From contig NZ_JAHKPO010000003.1 of assembly GCF_018860365.1 (NCBI RefSeq), positions 868,001 through 932,000 on the forward strand: a DNA stretch of 64,000 bases, read 5' to 3'. Within the stretch, counting starts at the first letter, position 1. Each line of letters begins with the position of its first letter. The DNA is from Arenibacter algicola. Its GTDB lineage: Bacteria; Bacteroidota; Bacteroidia; Flavobacteriales; Flavobacteriaceae. The position numbers were made by a program, and so were the translations under genes. Shown here piece by piece: positions 40,093 to 48,390 of the stretch. The notes under the pieces are model-generated. The model was given only the letters and a program-made list of their open reading frames with translations, searched no databases and was not told the origin of the DNA.

Positions 40093-40509
40093 ATGGAAAA
40101 GACAAAAATAATGGTTCAAGCGACCATTTCTGAAGGAATGGATAAGGTTTGGGATTATTATACCAACCCAGAACACATAATAAAATGGAATTTTGCTTCG
40201 GACGATTGGCACTGCCCACATGCATCCAATGATATGCGCGTCGGCGGAAAATACTTGGCGCGAATGGAAGCTAAGGACGGTAGTTTTGGGTTCGATTTTG
40301 AGGCTGTTTATGATGAAGTGGAGCCTAACAAACAGTTTACCTATACTATGCCAGATGGGAGGCAGGTAAAGGTCACCTTCTTCGAGCTAAATTATAAGAC
40401 AACTGTGAAGGTAAACTTTGATGCTGAATCCGAGAATTCCATTGAAATGCAAAGAGGAGGATGGCAGGCCATCCTCAATAACTTTAAGAAATATACTGAG
40501 TCCAATTAG
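40093..40509 (+). CDS. SRPBCC (AHSA1-like) domain protein
   Basis: A 138-residue protein from the ATG at 40093. An in-frame TTG 36 bases upstream would add only a poorly conserved extension. It has the START-like beta-alpha-beta fold pattern of the Aha1/CalC family: VWDYYTNPEHIIKWNFASDDW (about 17-37), GGKYLARMEAKDGSFGFDFE, then YDEVEPNKQFTYTMPDG and a C-terminal helix GGWQAILNNFKKYTE. These small cytosolic proteins bind hydrophobic ligands. No specific function can be given. There is no operon partner. Confidence 0.85.
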   Translation: MEKTKIMVQATISEGMDKVWDYYTNPEHIIKWNFASDDWHCPHASNDMRVGGKYLARMEAKDGSFGFDFEAVYDEVEPNKQFTYTMPDGRQVKVTFFELNYKTTVKVNFDAESENSIEMQRGGWQAILNNFKKYTESN

Positions 40510-40646
40510 TTATATGCAAATTACGGCTAGCGTAGACTTCGTTTAAAAGTTAAATACCATTAAAATTGGGCCGTATTATATTATTGGATGTCAAGCCAAA
40601 TTGGAGCTGATAAAAAGATAATTGTGTAACTTTGCTATTGGAAAAC

Positions 40647-41018
40647 ATGAAAAAAAGAACTCACATATTATCAATCCTTGTTTTATTGCTGTTTCTTTCG
40701 ACCACTAATGTATGGGCTTGTGGGACTTCTAAGGAGAAATCAAAATCTGAAAATATAGATTCTTGCAGCATGGACGGTCATTCTGAAGACAAGTCTTGTT
40801 GCGATTCCGAATCGGACAGGGAAGATGAGGGCTGTAGTGGATCTTGTAGTCATATTTTGTGCCACTGTCCAGTTGTAGTAAATACACCCGTTTATTTAAA
40901 CGGATTTGAAGTGAAATTCTCAAATATCAATACTGAATTGGAAAATGATTGGGCTTATATCCAACAAATTCCAAAATTGGTTTATCTCCCCATTTGGCAA
41001 CGCCCCAAAATAGGTTAA
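40647..41018 (+). CDS. exported Cys-rich small protein of the copper cluster
   Basis: A 123-residue protein from the ATG at 40647 with an N-terminal signal peptide (cleavage likely after NVWA). The mature start carries eight cysteines within about 50 residues (ACG, SCS, SCC, GCS, SCS, LCHC), interspersed with Asp, Glu and Ser. The C-terminal half has no Cys and lacks known motifs. I do not recognise a family. Cysteine clusters with His (SHILCHCP) suggest metal binding, probably periplasmic. The HMA/DUF3347 gene follows 117 bp downstream and the multicopper oxidase after that, so a role in copper binding or sensing is inferred from context alone. Confidence 0.7.
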   Translation: MKKRTHILSILVLLLFLSTTNVWACGTSKEKSKSENIDSCSMDGHSEDKSCCDSESDREDEGCSGSCSHILCHCPVVVNTPVYLNGFEVKFSNINTELENDWAYIQQIPKLVYLPIWQRPKIG

Positions 41019-41105
41019 CTTTTTAGTAATAGCCATAGGTCTGTCGTATTATTTCCGGTCAGTATCTATGTAATAACCTAGAATAATTAATTTTTATAAT
41101 TCGAA

Positions 41106-41125
41106 AAGGGATTCCAGAATCCCTT
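41106..41125 (+). promoter_or_regulatory. perfect palindrome just upstream of copper gene
   Basis: AAGGGATTC-CA-GAATCCCTT: 9-bp arms at 41106-41114 and 41117-41125, ending 10 bases before the ATG at 41136. It could be a repressor operator or an RNA hairpin that hides the start region. It is too close to the start codon to be the terminator of this gene, but could terminate the preceding one. Confidence 0.4.
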
Positions 41126-41135
41126 GTAATAAAAT

Positions 41136-41996
41136 ATGTATACGATGAAAAAATCAATAAATATATTGATGGCAATTTCCGTATTGCTATCCTTTGCAGA
41201 GGGCAATGCCCAGACAAAAAACTTTAGGTCAGAATCTGTAAAAATTTATGGAAACTGTGCCATGTGTGAGAAAACCATTGAAAAGGCGGGTAATTTAAAC
41301 AAGAAAGCCACCGTAGATTGGGACAAGAACACGAAAATGGCAATCATTTCCTATGATAGTTTGGCCACATCAAAAGGAGAAATTCTTAAGAGAATTGCAT
41401 TGGCAGGTTATGATAGTGATCTCTTTTTTGCTCCGGACGATACCTATGCCAATTTGCCAGAATGTTGCCAATATGAACGAGCTAAAAAAAAGGCCCATAA
41501 TATGGAGTCGCACGACATGCAAATGGCCAAAGACCATTCACATCATATTGCAATGACTCAGGATAAAAATGCGCTTTCAAGTGTTTTTGAAGACTATTTT
41601 TCCGTTAAGGATGCCCTGGTAGGCACAGATGGTTCCTTGGCTTCCAATAAGGCTGAAAAACTTTTGAAATCGGTTTCAGAAGTGGAAATGGATAAACTTC
41701 CAATGGACGTCCATATGGTTTGGATGAAGGTATTAAAAGATCTCAAGGTAGATATAGGAAATATTGTGGCAACCAAGGAGGTAGGTGACCAACGGGTATA
41801 TTTTAAGTCCTTATCGAAAAATATGTTTGAGCTAATAAAGGTTTCAAAATTAGAAACACCGGTTTATTATCAATTTTGCCCTATGGCAGATGGTGGAAAT
41901 GGTGCCAATTGGCTTAGTTTGGAGGAAGGCATCAAAAACCCATATTATGGCTCCCAAATGCTAAGTTGTGGGAAAACAGTGGAAACCATAAAATAA
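41136..41996 (+). CDS. HMA-domain and DUF3347 copper-binding exported protein
   Basis: A 286-residue protein with a signal peptide (to about residue 25, GNAQ). A heavy-metal-associated domain (about 33-100) contains the metal site GNCAMCEK (C41 and C44), and a Met/His-rich linker (about 120-142, SHDMQMAKDHSHH) follows. The DUF3347 domain spans about 145-286, with FEDYFSVKDALVGTD and the terminal VYYQFCPMADGGNGANW and NPYYGSQMLSCG, the signature seen in CusB-associated proteins. It probably binds or delivers Cu(I) in the periplasm. An ATG at 41145 gives an alternative start three codons in. The multicopper oxidase gene begins 7 bp after the stop, so both are co-translated from one mRNA. Confidence 0.9.
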   Translation: MYTMKKSINILMAISVLLSFAEGNAQTKNFRSESVKIYGNCAMCEKTIEKAGNLNKKATVDWDKNTKMAIISYDSLATSKGEILKRIALAGYDSDLFFAPDDTYANLPECCQYERAKKKAHNMESHDMQMAKDHSHHIAMTQDKNALSSVFEDYFSVKDALVGTDGSLASNKAEKLLKSVSEVEMDKLPMDVHMVWMKVLKDLKVDIGNIVATKEVGDQRVYFKSLSKNMFELIKVSKLETPVYYQFCPMADGGNGANWLSLEEGIKNPYYGSQMLSCGKTVETIK

Positions 41997-42003
41997 CTTG
42001 GAC

Positions 42004-44226
42004 ATGACCAATTACAAGTATTGTTTGGCAGTATTTATACTAATACTGTCCAACTTTTTTGGCCATGGCCAAAATGTAGTTAGATACGATTTAACGGTGA
42101 CGGACACCATTGTTAATTTTTCGGGCAAGGAAAAAAGAGCAATAGCCGTTAACGGCCAGATCCCTATGCCAACGCTAACGTTTACTGAGGGAGACATTGC
42201 CGAAATTGTGGTACACAACAGGCTTAAGGAAGGGACTTCTTTACATTGGCACGGGGTATATTTGCCCAATAAGGAAGATGGAGTACCTTTTTTGACCCAA
42301 ATGCCGATTGCACCGAACACCACCCATACCTATCGTTTTCCTATTATTCAAAATGGAACACATTGGTACCACAGTCATAGTGGTTTACAGGAACAAATAG
42401 GAATGTACGGATCCTTGATCCTAAAGAAAAAGGAAACGGATCCAACCTTTAGAGAGGGAATTGATGATTTACCAACTGTGCCTGTAATTTTGAGCGAATG
42501 GACCGATATTAAACCTGAAAATGTGCATAGAATGTTGCACAATGCCAATGATTGGGGTGGAATTAAAAAAGGTACCGTTCAGAGTTATTCGGAGGCCATT
42601 AAAGCGGGGCATTTCAAAACTAAACTGGAAAATGAATGGAAGCGCATGCTGGCCATGGACGTTAGTGATGTGTATTACGATAAATTTCTTATCAATGGTA
42701 AGAATGAAAGCCAACTTTCCCAGTTTAAGGCTGGGGACAAGGTACGACTTCGTATAGCGAATGGTGGGGCGTCGTCCTATTTTTGGCTCTCTTATGCGGG
42801 AGGCAAAATAACTGTTGTAGCAAATGATGGAAATGATGTGGAACCTGTAGAGGTTGACCGCTTAATTATTGGCGTTTCGGAAACTTATGATGTGGTAGTT
42901 AATATTCCTCAGGAGGATACTGCCTATGAATTCTTGGCGACCCCTGAGGACCGTACCAAGTCGGCCTCAATTTACTTGGGCAATGGCACCATACAATTAA
43001 AAAGTAGAATGCCAAAACTGAAGTATTTTGAGGGAATGAAAATGATGAATGGGATGATGAATATGGACGGTTCCATGGATGACATGGGTATGGATATGTC
43101 CCTTCAGAAAATGGATATGAACACGGTGATGTATCCGGAGGTTACCGGTAGTGGCGATAAGAAAATGGACCATAAAATGGACCATGAAAATCATACCATG
43201 GAAGCCAATGCAGAACTGGTTACCCTAAATTATGGCATGCTGAAAGCTCCACATCCTACCACCCTGCCTAAAGATGCCCCTGTAAAGGAATTGCGCTTTG
43301 AGCTTACGGGCAATATGAACCGTTATGTTTGGAGTATGGATAATAAAGTGCTGTCGGAAACAGATAAGATCTTGATCAAAAAGGGGGAGAATGTAAGGAT
43401 TACACTTTACAACGGATCCATGATGAGGCACCCCATGCACCTGCACGGGCATGATTTTAGAGTGCTGAACGGACAGGAGGAATATGCACCCTTAAAGAAC
43501 GTCTTGGATATAATGCCCATGGAGACCGATACCATAGAGTTTCAGGCAAATGCTGAAGGCGATTGGTTTTTTCACTGCCATATTCTTTACCATATGATGG
43601 CAGGAATGAATCGCGTTTTTTCCTATGAAGAGCAAGCCCCCAATCCGTATCTGCCCAATAAGGAATGGGCCTACAAAAAGTTGCAAAAGGAAAGTAACAA
43701 ATTCCATTTTATGGCGGAAAACGATTTTGCATCCAATGGTAATGACGGGAGGGCCATGTTGCAAAATACCCGTTGGAGTATTGGAACGGAATGGCGTTTA
43801 GGATATCACGATGACCATGGCTATGAAAGTGAAACCCATATTGGCAGATATATTGGAAAGAACCAGTGGTTTATGCCTTTTGTCGGGTTCGATTGGCGCT
43901 ATCGAAAATCAGAGGGAAGCGTGGAAAAAAACATTTTTGGGCAAGGAAATACAAAGGATACCAGGGCTGTAGCAAGTCTTGGAGCTGAATATACCTTACC
44001 TCTGTTGGTAACCTTACAAGGAGAAGTATTTACGGACGGGAATATACGTTTTCAACTGATGCGGGAGGATATTCCGGTTAGCCCTAGGTTACGATGGGCC
44101 TTTATGGTCAATACGGATAAGGAATACATGACAGGTTTCAAGTATATCGTAACACGCAATCTTGGAATTTCCACCCATTATGATAGTGATATGGGACTTG
44201 GATTTGGCGCTACCTTGAATTATTGA
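42004..44226 (+). CDS. multicopper oxidase with C-terminal outer-membrane-like domain
   Basis: A 740-residue protein from the ATG at 42004 (a TTG lies two codons earlier). A signal peptide ends at HGQ (about residue 23). Three cupredoxin domains follow, with all four copper motifs: HWHG (81-84), HSH (123-125), HPMHLHGHDF and HCHILYHMMAGMNRVF. These supply the T1 and trinuclear sites. A Met-rich insertion (about 340-385, with MKMMNGMMNMDGSMDDM) resembles the Cu(I)-binding region of CueO and CopA oxidases. After about residue 585 a further ~150 residues are present. They are rich in alternating aromatic and charged strands (FVGFDWRYRKSEG, LGAEYTLPLLVTLQGEV) and end in GATLNY, like a CopB-type barrel segment. 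Its role is probably periplasmic Cu(I) oxidation and tolerance. Confidence 0.92.
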   Translation: MTNYKYCLAVFILILSNFFGHGQNVVRYDLTVTDTIVNFSGKEKRAIAVNGQIPMPTLTFTEGDIAEIVVHNRLKEGTSLHWHGVYLPNKEDGVPFLTQMPIAPNTTHTYRFPIIQNGTHWYHSHSGLQEQIGMYGSLILKKKETDPTFREGIDDLPTVPVILSEWTDIKPENVHRMLHNANDWGGIKKGTVQSYSEAIKAGHFKTKLENEWKRMLAMDVSDVYYDKFLINGKNESQLSQFKAGDKVRLRIANGGASSYFWLSYAGGKITVVANDGNDVEPVEVDRLIIGVSETYDVVVNIPQEDTAYEFLATPEDRTKSASIYLGNGTIQLKSRMPKLKYFEGMKMMNGMMNMDGSMDDMGMDMSLQKMDMNTVMYPEVTGSGDKKMDHKMDHENHTMEANAELVTLNYGMLKAPHPTTLPKDAPVKELRFELTGNMNRYVWSMDNKVLSETDKILIKKGENVRITLYNGSMMRHPMHLHGHDFRVLNGQEEYAPLKNVLDIMPMETDTIEFQANAEGDWFFHCHILYHMMAGMNRVFSYEEQAPNPYLPNKEWAYKKLQKESNKFHFMAENDFASNGNDGRAMLQNTRWSIGTEWRLGYHDDHGYESETHIGRYIGKNQWFMPFVGFDWRYRKSEGSVEKNIFGQGNTKDTRAVASLGAEYTLPLLVTLQGEVFTDGNIRFQLMREDIPVSPRLRWAFMVNTDKEYMTGFKYIVTRNLGISTHYDSDMGLGFGATLNY

Positions 44227-44299
44227 TTCCTTAAATTGAATTTCTAACGCTGGCCTTGGATTATAACGTAAGTCAGTGGTTTAAATAAAGAATACCAAT

Positions 44300-44332
44300 G
44301 CCCTATTTTAAAATCATATTGCGAAATAGGGC
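44300..44332 (+). terminator. terminator after the copper cluster
   Basis: 9-bp stem GCCCTATTT (44300-44308) / AAATAGGGC (44324-44332) with a 15-nt loop, followed by TTTTGCTATT, about 75 bases after the oxidase stop codon. Confidence 0.7.
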
Positions 44333-44377
44333 TTTTGCTATTAGTTATACATAAACAGAAGATTGTATCTTTATGAG

Positions 44378-44911
44378 ATGGTCACAGTAGATAAATTTCA
44401 GGAATTGGAAACCAACCGACTTCTCTTACGTAGGTTGGAGGAGACGGACTGGGAAATGATCCGTTATCTGCGTTCGGATAAGGAGGTAAACAAGTTTGTT
44501 AAAAGACAGTCTGCGGAAACTAAGGAAAAGGCACTCGCTTTTATTGCCAAGACCAACAATGATATAAAGAATGGGCAACTATTCCAATGGTGTATTTCCT
44601 TTAAAAATAGTCCTGCTATGATAGGAAATATTGTTCTCTGGAATTTTTCCAAGGATCGTAAAACAGCAGAAGTGGGGTACGATCTAAGTCCCGAATTTCA
44701 AGGTATGGGCATCATGGACGAAGCTATGAAAGCAGTGCTGCACTTTGGGTTCAACAAATTGAAGTTGGAAATGGTGGAAGCGTTCACCAGTAAACAAAAT
44801 GAAAGCTCCAAAAAATTGCTGCTTAGAAATCATTTTAGGTGGAATGAAAGCAGAAAAGACTCCGATGATGAAGACAATATTATTTTTGAGCTGGATAACT
44901 CCAATCGTTAA
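44378..44911 (+). CDS. GNAT-family N-acetyltransferase (RimJ/RimL-like)
   Basis: A 177-residue protein from the ATG at 44378. A TTG start 15 bases upstream is possible but less likely. The RimJ/RimL-type GNAT pattern is seen: ETNRLLLRRLEETDWEMI at the start, GNIVLWNFSKDRKTAEVGYDL as beta4, then EFQGMGIMDEAM (acetyl-CoA loop, Q-x-x-G-x-M variant) and SSKKLLLRNHFR. It acetylates an amino group of a protein or small molecule. The substrate is not known. It is cytosolic. It follows the copper-cluster terminator and is independent of it. Confidence 0.88.
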   Translation: MVTVDKFQELETNRLLLRRLEETDWEMIRYLRSDKEVNKFVKRQSAETKEKALAFIAKTNNDIKNGQLFQWCISFKNSPAMIGNIVLWNFSKDRKTAEVGYDLSPEFQGMGIMDEAMKAVLHFGFNKLKLEMVEAFTSKQNESSKKLLLRNHFRWNESRKDSDDEDNIIFELDNSNR

Positions 44912-44974
44912 TGGAACAGAAAAGATTTTATATCTTACGTTAATAATATGGGAAAGTTCTAAAAACCACATCCA

Positions 44975-45832
44975 ATGCAATACTCAAGAAATTCATTTTT
45001 AAAAACCCTTGGTCTAGGTGGCTTATTGGCTACCAGTTCAGTTTTAACTGCTAGTCCGTTCAAGGATATGTTAGGGGCAAATAATACAGGCACGGAAGCA
45101 CGAAGTCTTGCGCTGGGATTGGCATCCTATTCCACGAGAAAATTTAGTTTGGATGAAACACTGGCAATGGCCAACCGATTAAATCTTAAGCAGATTGCGC
45201 TCAAGAGCATGCATATGCCTTTGGAGAGTAGTGAAGAAGAGATTAAAAATATAACTACAAAATTCGAGAAGGCAGGAATAGGCCTTTATGGCGGAGGCGT
45301 CATATACATGAAAACGGCCCAAGAAGTAGAAAATGCCTTTAGGTATGCCAAAGCTGCCAACATGAAGGTGATCATAGGAGTGCCCAATCACGACTTATTG
45401 CATTTGGTGGAAATGAAGGTAAAAGAGACCAATATAAAGTTGGCCATACATAATCATGGACCAGGAGATGAGGTATACCCAACACCTGAAGTGGTCTACG
45501 ATAAAATTAAAATGCTCGACTCCCGCATTGGACTTTGTATAGATGTGGGTCACGTACAAAGATTGGGGTTAGACCCAGTAAAGAACATTAAAAAATATGC
45601 AGACCGCTTATATGATATCCATCTCAAAGATGTGGACAAGTCGGAGGCCGATGGTAAGTCGGTTGAGTTTGGAAGAGGGGTTCTGGATATCCCGGCGGTT
45701 CTCAAAGCCTTGAAAGGTATTAACTATACCGGTGTAATGGCCATGGAATTTGAAAAGGATACCGATGATGTTTTTGCTGGCCTTGCGGAATGCGTGGGTT
45801 ATGTAAACGGGGCATTGGACGCCATGAAATAA
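44975..45832 (+). CDS. TIM-barrel sugar phosphate isomerase/epimerase-like protein
   Basis: A 285-residue xylose-isomerase-like TIM-barrel (AP endonuclease 2 family). Metal-binding residues are expected in KLAIHNHGPGDEVYPTPE, RIGLCIDVGHVQRLG, YDIHLKDVDKSEADGKSVEFGRG and GVMAMEFEKD. The N-terminus reads SRNSFLKTLGLGGLLATSS, which resembles a Tat signal but with Arg-Asn instead of the twin Arg. Export is therefore probable but the route is unsure. Related exported proteins in Bacteroidota are annotated as isomerases or epimerases of sugars and inositols without known substrate. It lies 35 bp before a phosphotriesterase-like gene, and the two are probably one transcription unit. Confidence 0.85.
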   Translation: MQYSRNSFLKTLGLGGLLATSSVLTASPFKDMLGANNTGTEARSLALGLASYSTRKFSLDETLAMANRLNLKQIALKSMHMPLESSEEEIKNITTKFEKAGIGLYGGGVIYMKTAQEVENAFRYAKAANMKVIIGVPNHDLLHLVEMKVKETNIKLAIHNHGPGDEVYPTPEVVYDKIKMLDSRIGLCIDVGHVQRLGLDPVKNIKKYADRLYDIHLKDVDKSEADGKSVEFGRGVLDIPAVLKALKGINYTGVMAMEFEKDTDDVFAGLAECVGYVNGALDAMK

Positions 45833-45867
45833 GTGGACTGATATGTAAAAAAAATATCGTTTAAAAG

Positions 45868-46875
45868 ATGGGCGCACCTCCAAAAAGCTTTATTCTATTT
45901 TTAATTGCTGTGATAGCTATTGGAGGTTCAATTTGCGCGCAACAACCATACATACAGGATGTACAAGGAAGTCGCCCAGTAGACTCCTCCCAAATCTGGT
46001 TGTCCCATGAGCATATTTTGGTCGATTTTATTGGGGCCGATAGTATTCAACCCCGTTCCTGGAACCATGATGCCATAATTGCGGAAGTATCTCCTTATCT
46101 GGATGAACTGGCAGCCTTTAAAGTGAATTATTTTGTGGATGCCACTCCTTTCTACTTAGGTAGGGATGTTCTCCTCTTAGAAAAACTAGCTATTAAAACA
46201 GGACTGAAGATAATCACCAATACCGGACTGTATGGTGCGCGAAATAATAAATTCCTTCCCCAATATGTACAAGAAATAAGCGCGGAAGATTTAGCGATAA
46301 AGTGGATTCATGAGTTTAAGAACGGTATAGAAGGTACTTCTATAAAACCAGGTTTTATCAAGATTGGGGTAGATACTACCGACCCCTTGGATACCCTGCA
46401 TCAAAAATTAGTCAAGGCCGCTGCCCTTACCAGTTTGGAAACGGGATTAACCATTGCCTCCCATACCGGAAGAGCAGTGGGCTTATGGCCGCAATTGAAG
46501 ATTCTTAAAGAAATAGGGGTTTCCCCAAATTCATTTATATGGATACATGCCCAAGCAGAAGATGATAACGATACATATCTCAAGGCGGCAGCTCTGGGTT
46601 GCTGGATTAGTCTGGACGGATTGGGCTGGGATGTGGACAGGCACCTTAAGAAACTCTTATTTGCCAAAGAACACGGCGTTTTAGATCGGATCCTCATATC
46701 CCATGATGCGGGTTGGTACGATCCCCAAAAACAACAACAGACCATTACCCCTTATACAAATATTTTTACCAAACTCCTTCCGCAACTCAGAACGCAAGGC
46801 TTCACGGAAGAGGAAATTAAATTATTGCTGTCTGTAAATCCGGCTAAGGCTTTTGCTATTGAAAATGTTGATTAA
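45868..46875 (+). CDS. phosphotriesterase-family metal-dependent hydrolase
   Basis: A 335-residue amidohydrolase-superfamily protein with signal peptide (to about CAQ, residue 25). The binuclear metal residues are visible: H47 and H49 (LSHEHILVDF), a candidate bridging Lys in KPGFIKIGVD, then IASHTG, WIHAQ and the Asp of ISHDAGWYD. The family includes true phosphotriesterases and lactonases, and many members have unknown natural substrates. Export makes extracellular lactone or ester hydrolysis possible. The gene is probably co-transcribed with the upstream TIM-barrel gene. It ends only 3 bp from the end of a convergent gene, with no terminator in between. Confidence 0.88.
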   Translation: MGAPPKSFILFLIAVIAIGGSICAQQPYIQDVQGSRPVDSSQIWLSHEHILVDFIGADSIQPRSWNHDAIIAEVSPYLDELAAFKVNYFVDATPFYLGRDVLLLEKLAIKTGLKIITNTGLYGARNNKFLPQYVQEISAEDLAIKWIHEFKNGIEGTSIKPGFIKIGVDTTDPLDTLHQKLVKAAALTSLETGLTIASHTGRAVGLWPQLKILKEIGVSPNSFIWIHAQAEDDNDTYLKAAALGCWISLDGLGWDVDRHLKKLLFAKEHGVLDRILISHDAGWYDPQKQQQTITPYTNIFTKLLPQLRTQGFTEEEIKLLLSVNPAKAFAIENVD

Positions 46876-46878
46876 ACT

Positions 46879-47622
46879 TCAATACTTTATCTCCAATTCC
46901 TCGTATTGTACTTCCTCAATAATATCTTCCCTGTTGGAATCTACTTTTGGATTGTAAAGATCCTTGCTTATGGGATGGGCCTTTATGGCCGCATCTTCCA
47001 TATCATCTTCCATGACATTACGGATTTCTTCTTCGTTGAGGTCGTTGTTCAACCATACGTCCACATCCTCGTCCCTTAAAATTATGGGTCTCCTATTTTT
47101 GGTGTTGTGAATTTTCTTGAAGAGGGGAGTGGCTGCCTTGGTCAAGATGGTAAAGGTGTTGTAACCGTCCTTGGTAGTCGTGTAGAGTCCGGCCAGGCTC
47201 ATAAGGGCCTCATTTTTTCGTTCAAAATAAAATGGAACCTTAAACTTCTTGGGAGCCGTGTGCGGCTCGTAAAATCCGTTTACGGGAATTACACAACGCT
47301 TGGTCATTGCACTGAACCTATAGATAAAATGATCAAAGAGCTTTTCTGACTGGGCGTTGAGTCCGGCCCCAAACTTGGCCGCGTCCTTGTAGTAGTTTTT
47401 AAAATCGGCCCCAATGGAGTTCTGTGGCATTATGCCCCACATAGAAGGGGTAATGTGGTTGCTCCTTTCTTGTGGTATAATCCATAATAACGGGTGCGCC
47501 CATCCGTTGGCGTGGTGATAGGTAAGCTCGCCATTAATGGGGATTTTGCCCATTAATTTGGAAACATTGTAAAATTTTTCCACATCCTTGGCAGAGGTGG
47601 TTACCCTGGTACCGAAACACAT
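46879..47622 (-). CDS. SRAP/HMCES-like (YedK) DNA-protein crosslink protein
   Basis: A 247-residue SOS-response-associated peptidase family member. It begins MCFGTR, and after Met removal Cys2 would be the N-terminal residue that forms a thiazolidine crosslink with abasic sites in single-stranded DNA. Supporting residues are in RCVIPVNGFYEPH (catalytic Glu), NTFTILTKAATPLFKKIHNTKNRRP and IKAHPISKDLYNP (His). The P-V-N-G-F-Y-E version differs slightly from the P-A-D-G-F-Y-E-W commonly seen. It shields abasic sites during replication. It is cytosolic. The C-terminal tail is rich in Asp, Glu and Tyr. It is a single gene on the minus strand, converging with the phosphotriesterase gene. Confidence 0.93.
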   Translation of the reverse strand: MCFGTRVTTSAKDVEKFYNVSKLMGKIPINGELTYHHANGWAHPLLWIIPQERSNHITPSMWGIMPQNSIGADFKNYYKDAAKFGAGLNAQSEKLFDHFIYRFSAMTKRCVIPVNGFYEPHTAPKKFKVPFYFERKNEALMSLAGLYTTTKDGYNTFTILTKAATPLFKKIHNTKNRRPIILRDEDVDVWLNNDLNEEEIRNVMEDDMEDAAIKAHPISKDLYNPKVDSNREDIIEEVQYEELEIKY

Positions 47623-47729
47623 AATAATAGTTTTACCCTAAATTAAGAATTTAACTTTTCTGGACCGACTTCAAAATCTAAAATTTGTAAATTTGGAAAA
47701 TATCCATAAAATAGGATTATTTCCATATA

Positions 47730-47987
47730 ATGAAAAATATTGTGTACAGAAATCATGATCGATATGCCATTAAACGCCTTTTAATGGAGATCGGTGCACA
47801 CCAATTGAATAAGGAATGTGAGTTGATGAAGCTTCCCTTTCCCAAACGCCTAGGCCTGTTCTATATAGAAAGTTCCGATGACTGTGTGTACCTAGTCTAC
47901 AAATATTACGATGGAACTAGAAAGGTAATGAAATTGGACCGATATGAACTCCCAGAAGCCGGATGGGAACGGGTTTCCTTGGAGTAA
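47730..47987 (+). CDS. small protein of unknown function
   Basis: An 85-residue ORF from an ATG with normal flavobacterial codon use. It has a basic and acidic mix with regular strand-like stretches (GLFYIESSDDCVYLVYKYYDG, split by turns, and KVMKLDRYELPEAGW) and one Cys pair spaced widely. There is no signal peptide and no membrane segment. I do not recognise the family. It starts 108 bp from the SRAP gene, in the opposite direction, so both promoters share this gap. The amino-acid composition and even conservation-like hydrophobic periodicity make a real gene likely. A small DNA- or RNA-binding or regulatory role is only a guess. Confidence 0.6.
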   Translation: MKNIVYRNHDRYAIKRLLMEIGAHQLNKECELMKLPFPKRLGLFYIESSDDCVYLVYKYYDGTRKVMKLDRYELPEAGWERVSLE

Positions 47988-48082
47988 TGCTCCTTTGGTG
48001 TTGGATGGTATTGAAAAGTGAGATAAGAAAGAACCTAGAGCCTAGATTAAAGACTTATGTTGAAAGTTTAAAAGTTGAAAGT

Positions 48083-48180
48083 CGTCACTTCGAGTTTACC
48101 TGCCGTCAGGCAGGCGCAGCGAAGCAATCGTCTTGTTTTATTATGAGATTGCTTCGTCGCTATCACTTCTCGCAATGACG
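48083..48180. repeat. intergenic palindromic repeat, complete copy
   Basis: Outer arms CGTCACTTCGAG (48083-48094) and CTCGCAATGACG at the right end are near-complementary. Inner arms CGAAGCAATC and GATTGCTTCG are exact complements, so the whole ~98-base unit can fold into one long hairpin. A second short palindrome, CCTGCCgtcaGGCAGG, is inserted in the left half. This is the well-known kind of dispersed flavobacterial repeat placed between genes. A transcript through it would be highly structured. Confidence 0.8.
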
Positions 48181-48297
48181 ATTACATCTTAAGATCCTCT
48201 CCTCGGGGGAACAAATCCTGCTTTAAAAATCATCACTCGCCACCAACCAAATTCCCATTTTTAAATTAGCCTTTTAACTATAGACTTTTTGCTATTC

Positions 48298-48390
48298 TGT
48301 CATTGCGAGCCTGCCTGGCCGTCAGGTAGGCGCAGCGAAGCAATCTGTTTATTCTTGTTTTGAGAATACTTCATTGCTATTTCCCCTCAC
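48298..48390. repeat. intergenic palindromic repeat, decayed copy
   Basis: The left half is close to the first copy (TGTCATTGCGAG, then GCGCAGCGAAGCAATCT). The embedded palindrome is GCCTGCCTG / CAGGTAGGC with one G-T pair. The right half has decayed (GAGAATACTTCATTGC in place of GAGATTGCTTCGTCGC), so the long hairpin is weakened. It stands in the same orientation as the first copy, 215 bases away. Confidence 0.7.

Noticed and set aside
40057..40509. Start of the SRPBCC gene at the upstream TTG
   Set aside because: The ATG at 40093 gives the normal family N-terminus; the extra 12 residues have no homology pattern.
47963..48178. 71-codon open frame on the plus strand
   Set aside because: It overlaps the end of the small gene and runs through the palindromic repeat, so it arises from non-coding repeat sequence.
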